Shown: piece by piece, positions 22,806-23,670 of the stretch | How the letters are laid out: the number at the start of each line of letters is the position of its first letter | Numbering within the stretch: position 1 is the stretch's first letter | From: a virus | IMG/VR virus record: IMGVR_UViG_3300032006_000086 | Coordinates: 1 to 23,670 of that record | DNA length: 23,670 nucleotides | Direction: 5' to 3' (one strand) | Notes under the pieces: generated by a model | Databases searched by the model: none | Seen by the model: the letters and a program-made list of their open reading frames with translations, nothing else | What the model was told of the DNA's origin: nothing | Translations under genes and position numbers: made by a program

Positions 22806-22866
22806 CTCCAGCCGGGTGCGACTTGCGACACGCTTCGCGCAAGGGAGAAGGCGCTGGGGTTTTTTT
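22806..22866 (+). terminator. Terminator-like stem with T-tract
   Basis: CTCCAGC (22806-22812) pairs with GCTGGGG (22853-22859), 7 bp with one wobble, around a 40-base loop that contains a CTTGCG/CGCAAG hairpin. Seven T follow at 22860-22866. The large loop makes it less typical than the capsid terminator. It could end transcription from the late operon or an upstream non-coding RNA. Confidence 0.4.
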
Positions 22867-23048
22867 CTGCTGCTGGTTTCCTCATTGGGATTCACTGCGT
22901 TCACCCACACATGGCGACAAGGGCAAGGCGTCAGGTCCAACAACTCCGTCGCTGCGCTCCTTCAACAAATTCCTCATAAGCAAATTGGCGGTCATGCCAA
23001 TTCACTTATTTCCTCATTTCTTGGAGCTTGTTGGCTGACACTCTCCCA

Positions 23049-23100
23049 TATTTTTGGTTGTTGTAGTTAGCGCTACGCGGCTATTGATGAATCAAAAATA
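23049..23100 (+). repeat. Structured element A (helix plus inner hairpin with bulged A)
   Basis: The outer helix pairs 23049-23059 (TATTTTTGGTT) with 23090-23100 (AATCAAAAATA), 11 bp with one G-U. The inner hairpin is TAGTT, bulged A at 23069, GCG, loop CTA, CGC, GGCTA (23064-23083). Element B repeats the same design with different bases. Confidence 0.65.
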
Positions 23101-23178
23101 GGGGGCCCGACCCTTGCGCCCCGTCCCAACTCTGTTGCCCCTTTTTGTCCGTCTCATGCCCCACTTAGGAGTCTAATC

Positions 23179-23270
23179 GAGCAGCAGTGTAACCGTCGTT
23201 TTTTTGCCTGTGTAGTAGTTAGGCGCTGCGCGCCGACTATCATTAGGCAAAAATAACTTGGTGGCTGCTC
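23179..23270 (+). repeat. Structured element B (same design as element A, longer closing stem)
   Basis: GAGCAGC (23179-23185) pairs with GCTGCTC (23264-23270), and ACC/GGT adds three pairs inside. The T/A-rich helix is TTTTTGCCT (23201-23209) with AGGCAAAAA (23245-23253). The inner hairpin is TAGTT, bulged A at 23221, GGCGC, loop TGC, GCGCC, GACTA (23216-23239). It matches element A in arrangement, including the bulged A. Confidence 0.65.
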
Positions 23271-23278
23271 TCAGCAGA

Positions 23279-23451
23279 GTGTCGCTTTTTGAAGGCTCTA
23301 TGAAGCACAGCTTAACGCGCTTGATGCAGAAAGTACACAGATGCAGTAGCTCTGTGTTCTTTCCGCCCAGCTAAAAGATGTCTCGCGACAAATCTTTTAT
23401 CTTACAAGCGCTACTGTGCTTCATGTACGAGCCTACAAAAATGGGCGACAC
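23279..23451 (+). ncRNA. Three-way-junction RNA domain
   Basis: Five stacked helical segments close the domain: GTGTCGC/GCGACAC (23279-23285 with 23445-23451), TTTTTG/CAAAAA (23286-23291 with 23436-23441), AGGCTC/GAGCCT (23293-23298 with 23429-23434), an 11-bp segment (23300-23310 with 23414-23424), and GCGCTTG/CAAGCGC (23317-23323 with 23405-23411). That is 37 pairs in total. Two hairpins branch from it: 23329-23340 with 23352-23363 (12 positions, one T-T mismatch), which carries core copy 2, and TAAAAGA/TCTTTTA plus TGTC/GACA with loop TCGC (23372-23399). It lies inside the 14-bp helix 23151-23164/23459-23472. Confidence 0.7.
23335..23357 (+). repeat. Hairpin with repeated 13-base core, copy 2
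   Basis: The core GATGCAGTAGCTC (23340-23352) sits between ACACA and TGTGT, giving a 7-bp stem with loop TGCAGTAGC. The core is identical to that at 22773-22785 while the flanking stem differs and remains paired, so the hairpin rather than the flank sequence is kept. Confidence 0.7.
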
Positions 23452-23518
23452 CTGTGGGGTGGGGCATGAGACAGGGAGGGGGCAATCCGTTGGGACTTAT
23501 GTGTAGGGTGGGAAACCT

Positions 23519-23670
23519 ATGCATCCGACTGATACATACCAAACGACAGTCTGCCCCTATTGCGGGAGCAAGACAGAGCCCGTAGGAACAACTCCAACCC
23601 TCCGCACGTTCATGGCGTGTGCCTCTATGAGTCGAGAGACTATCTTCGACTACCAACTATCATACTTAGC
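23519..23670 (+). CDS. 5' end of a small CPxC zinc-binding protein (partial)
   Basis: The frame is open from ATG 23519 to the window edge, 50 codons. It begins MHPTDTYQTT and has a CPYCG zinc-knuckle at residues 12-16, followed by GSKTEPVG. One further Cys at residue 35 (MACAS) is visible so far. An AGGGTGGG sequence 7-14 bases before the ATG can serve as RBS, but it is also the right arm of the outermost helix of the upstream structured region. Proteins with CPxCG starts are frequent among small early phage proteins. Function cannot be assigned; the rest lies outside the window. Confidence 0.5.
   Translation, partial: MHPTDTYQTTVCPYCGSKTEPVGTTPTLRTFMACASMSRETIFDYQLSYL

Larger units (their letters stand above)
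22363..22919 (+). other. Non-coding, GC-rich region with many hairpins (5' part of the structured region)
   Basis: No open frame here has a credible start and protein-like composition; several overlapping frames are open on both strands only because the DNA is GC-rich. Local pairings include GGGG-CCG-CCCC near 22387-22397 and an 11-base direct repeat CTCCTCCGCGC (22441-22451 and 22473-22483). There is also CCAAGGA/TCCTTGG (22671-22677 with 22681-22687) and CTTGCG/CGCAAG (22822-22827 with 22838-22843). The pseudoknot-like fold, the repeated-core hairpin and the terminator-like element are listed separately. It may be part of the same RNA as the next region, or a separate transcript or genome-end region. 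Confidence 0.55.
22930..23512 (+). ncRNA. Candidate large structured non-coding RNA
   Basis: This stretch has no plausible gene but nests into several domains. Domain 1: 22930-22947 with 23023-23039 (GTCAG/CTGAC, CCAACAA/TTGTTGG, TCC/GGA) encloses AATTGGC/GCCAATT (22983-22989 with 22996-23002) flanked by TAAG/CTTA. Element A is at 23049-23100. The closing helices of the second half are ACCCT/AGGGT (23110-23114 with 23505-23509), GTCCCAAC/GTTGGGAC (23123-23130 with 23489-23496) and TTGCCCC/GGGGCAA (23135-23141 with 23479-23485). Inside these is a perfect 14-bp helix at 23151-23164 with 23459-23472, enclosing element B and a three-way-junction domain. The ordered nesting, and paired elements with compensatory differences, argue for RNA structure. 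Size and ornateness recall the giant phage RNAs GOLLD and ROOL, but homology is not shown. Boundaries and promoter are unknown. Confidence 0.6.

Noticed and set aside
22227-22885. Overlapping minus-strand frames of 65-132 aa in the GC-rich region
   Set aside because: Several frames are open at once, they have no convincing RBS, low-complexity Arg/Ser/Pro content, and the DNA is better explained by RNA hairpins.
22593-23070. Plus-strand frames of 69-84 aa in the same region
   Set aside because: Starts lack ribosome binding sites, products are not protein-like, and they run across hairpin arms.
22363-23670. tRNA genes
   Set aside because: No hairpin set has tRNA dimensions with a T-arm GTTCRA-like sequence; the three-way junction at 23279-23451 is too large.
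1-23670. CRISPR array, insertion sequence, integrase or attachment site
   Set aside because: No regular repeat-spacer pattern, transposase, integrase or long terminal direct repeat was seen in this window.

Overview
The window is the late (structural and packaging) half of a T7-like podovirus genome (class Caudoviricetes), followed by about 2 kb of mostly non-coding, strongly structured DNA. All credible genes are on the + strand, tightly packed and often overlapping. The order is that of T7 genes 8 to 19: end of the portal gene, scaffold, capsid, tail tube A, tail tube B, four internal virion proteins (A to D), tail fibre, holin, small terminase, large terminase. The proteins resemble those of marine podoviruses (large tail tube B and core proteins, a small HNH protein beside the terminase, small HExxH proteins). 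The host cannot be read from the sequence; a Gram-negative marine or aquatic bacterium is an inference.

Layout. Positions 1-1837 hold the portal end, the scaffold and an unusually placed lysis-like cluster: a one-TM protein, a 50-aa protein, a nested lipoprotein and an Amidase_3 endolysin. Positions 1838-3050 hold a possible promoter, the capsid gene and a 14-bp terminator hairpin. Positions 3054-17806 encode the tail tube and the ejected core proteins. Positions 17818-21661 hold fibre, holin, TerS, HNH, TerL and a small metallopeptidase-like protein. Positions 21662-22362 hold hairpins and two or three small genes. Positions 22363-23518 have no convincing gene but dense short- and long-range complementarity. 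A CPxC protein starts at 23519 and runs off the end.

Two observations stand out. First, the 2277-aa internal core protein carries a block of about 620 residues with four consecutive small domains: NADAR, a SLOG-like Rossmann domain, DUF4326 and an A1S_2505-like domain. NADAR acts on N-glycosidic and ADP-ribose linkages; the others are predicted or suspected nucleotide-ligand domains. A separate HEKAH zinc-peptidase-like motif lies near residue 1840. Because gp16-type proteins are ejected into the host at infection, this looks like a polyvalent protein that could deliver counter-defence or NAD/nucleotide-metabolising activity with the genome. Second, the terminal non-coding region folds on paper into an ornate multi-branched RNA, with a 14-bp long-range helix, a three-way-junction domain, and two pairs of repeated hairpins whose stems differ by compensatory changes. 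It is a candidate giant phage non-coding RNA of the general kind represented by GOLLD and ROOL, though membership in either class is not shown here.
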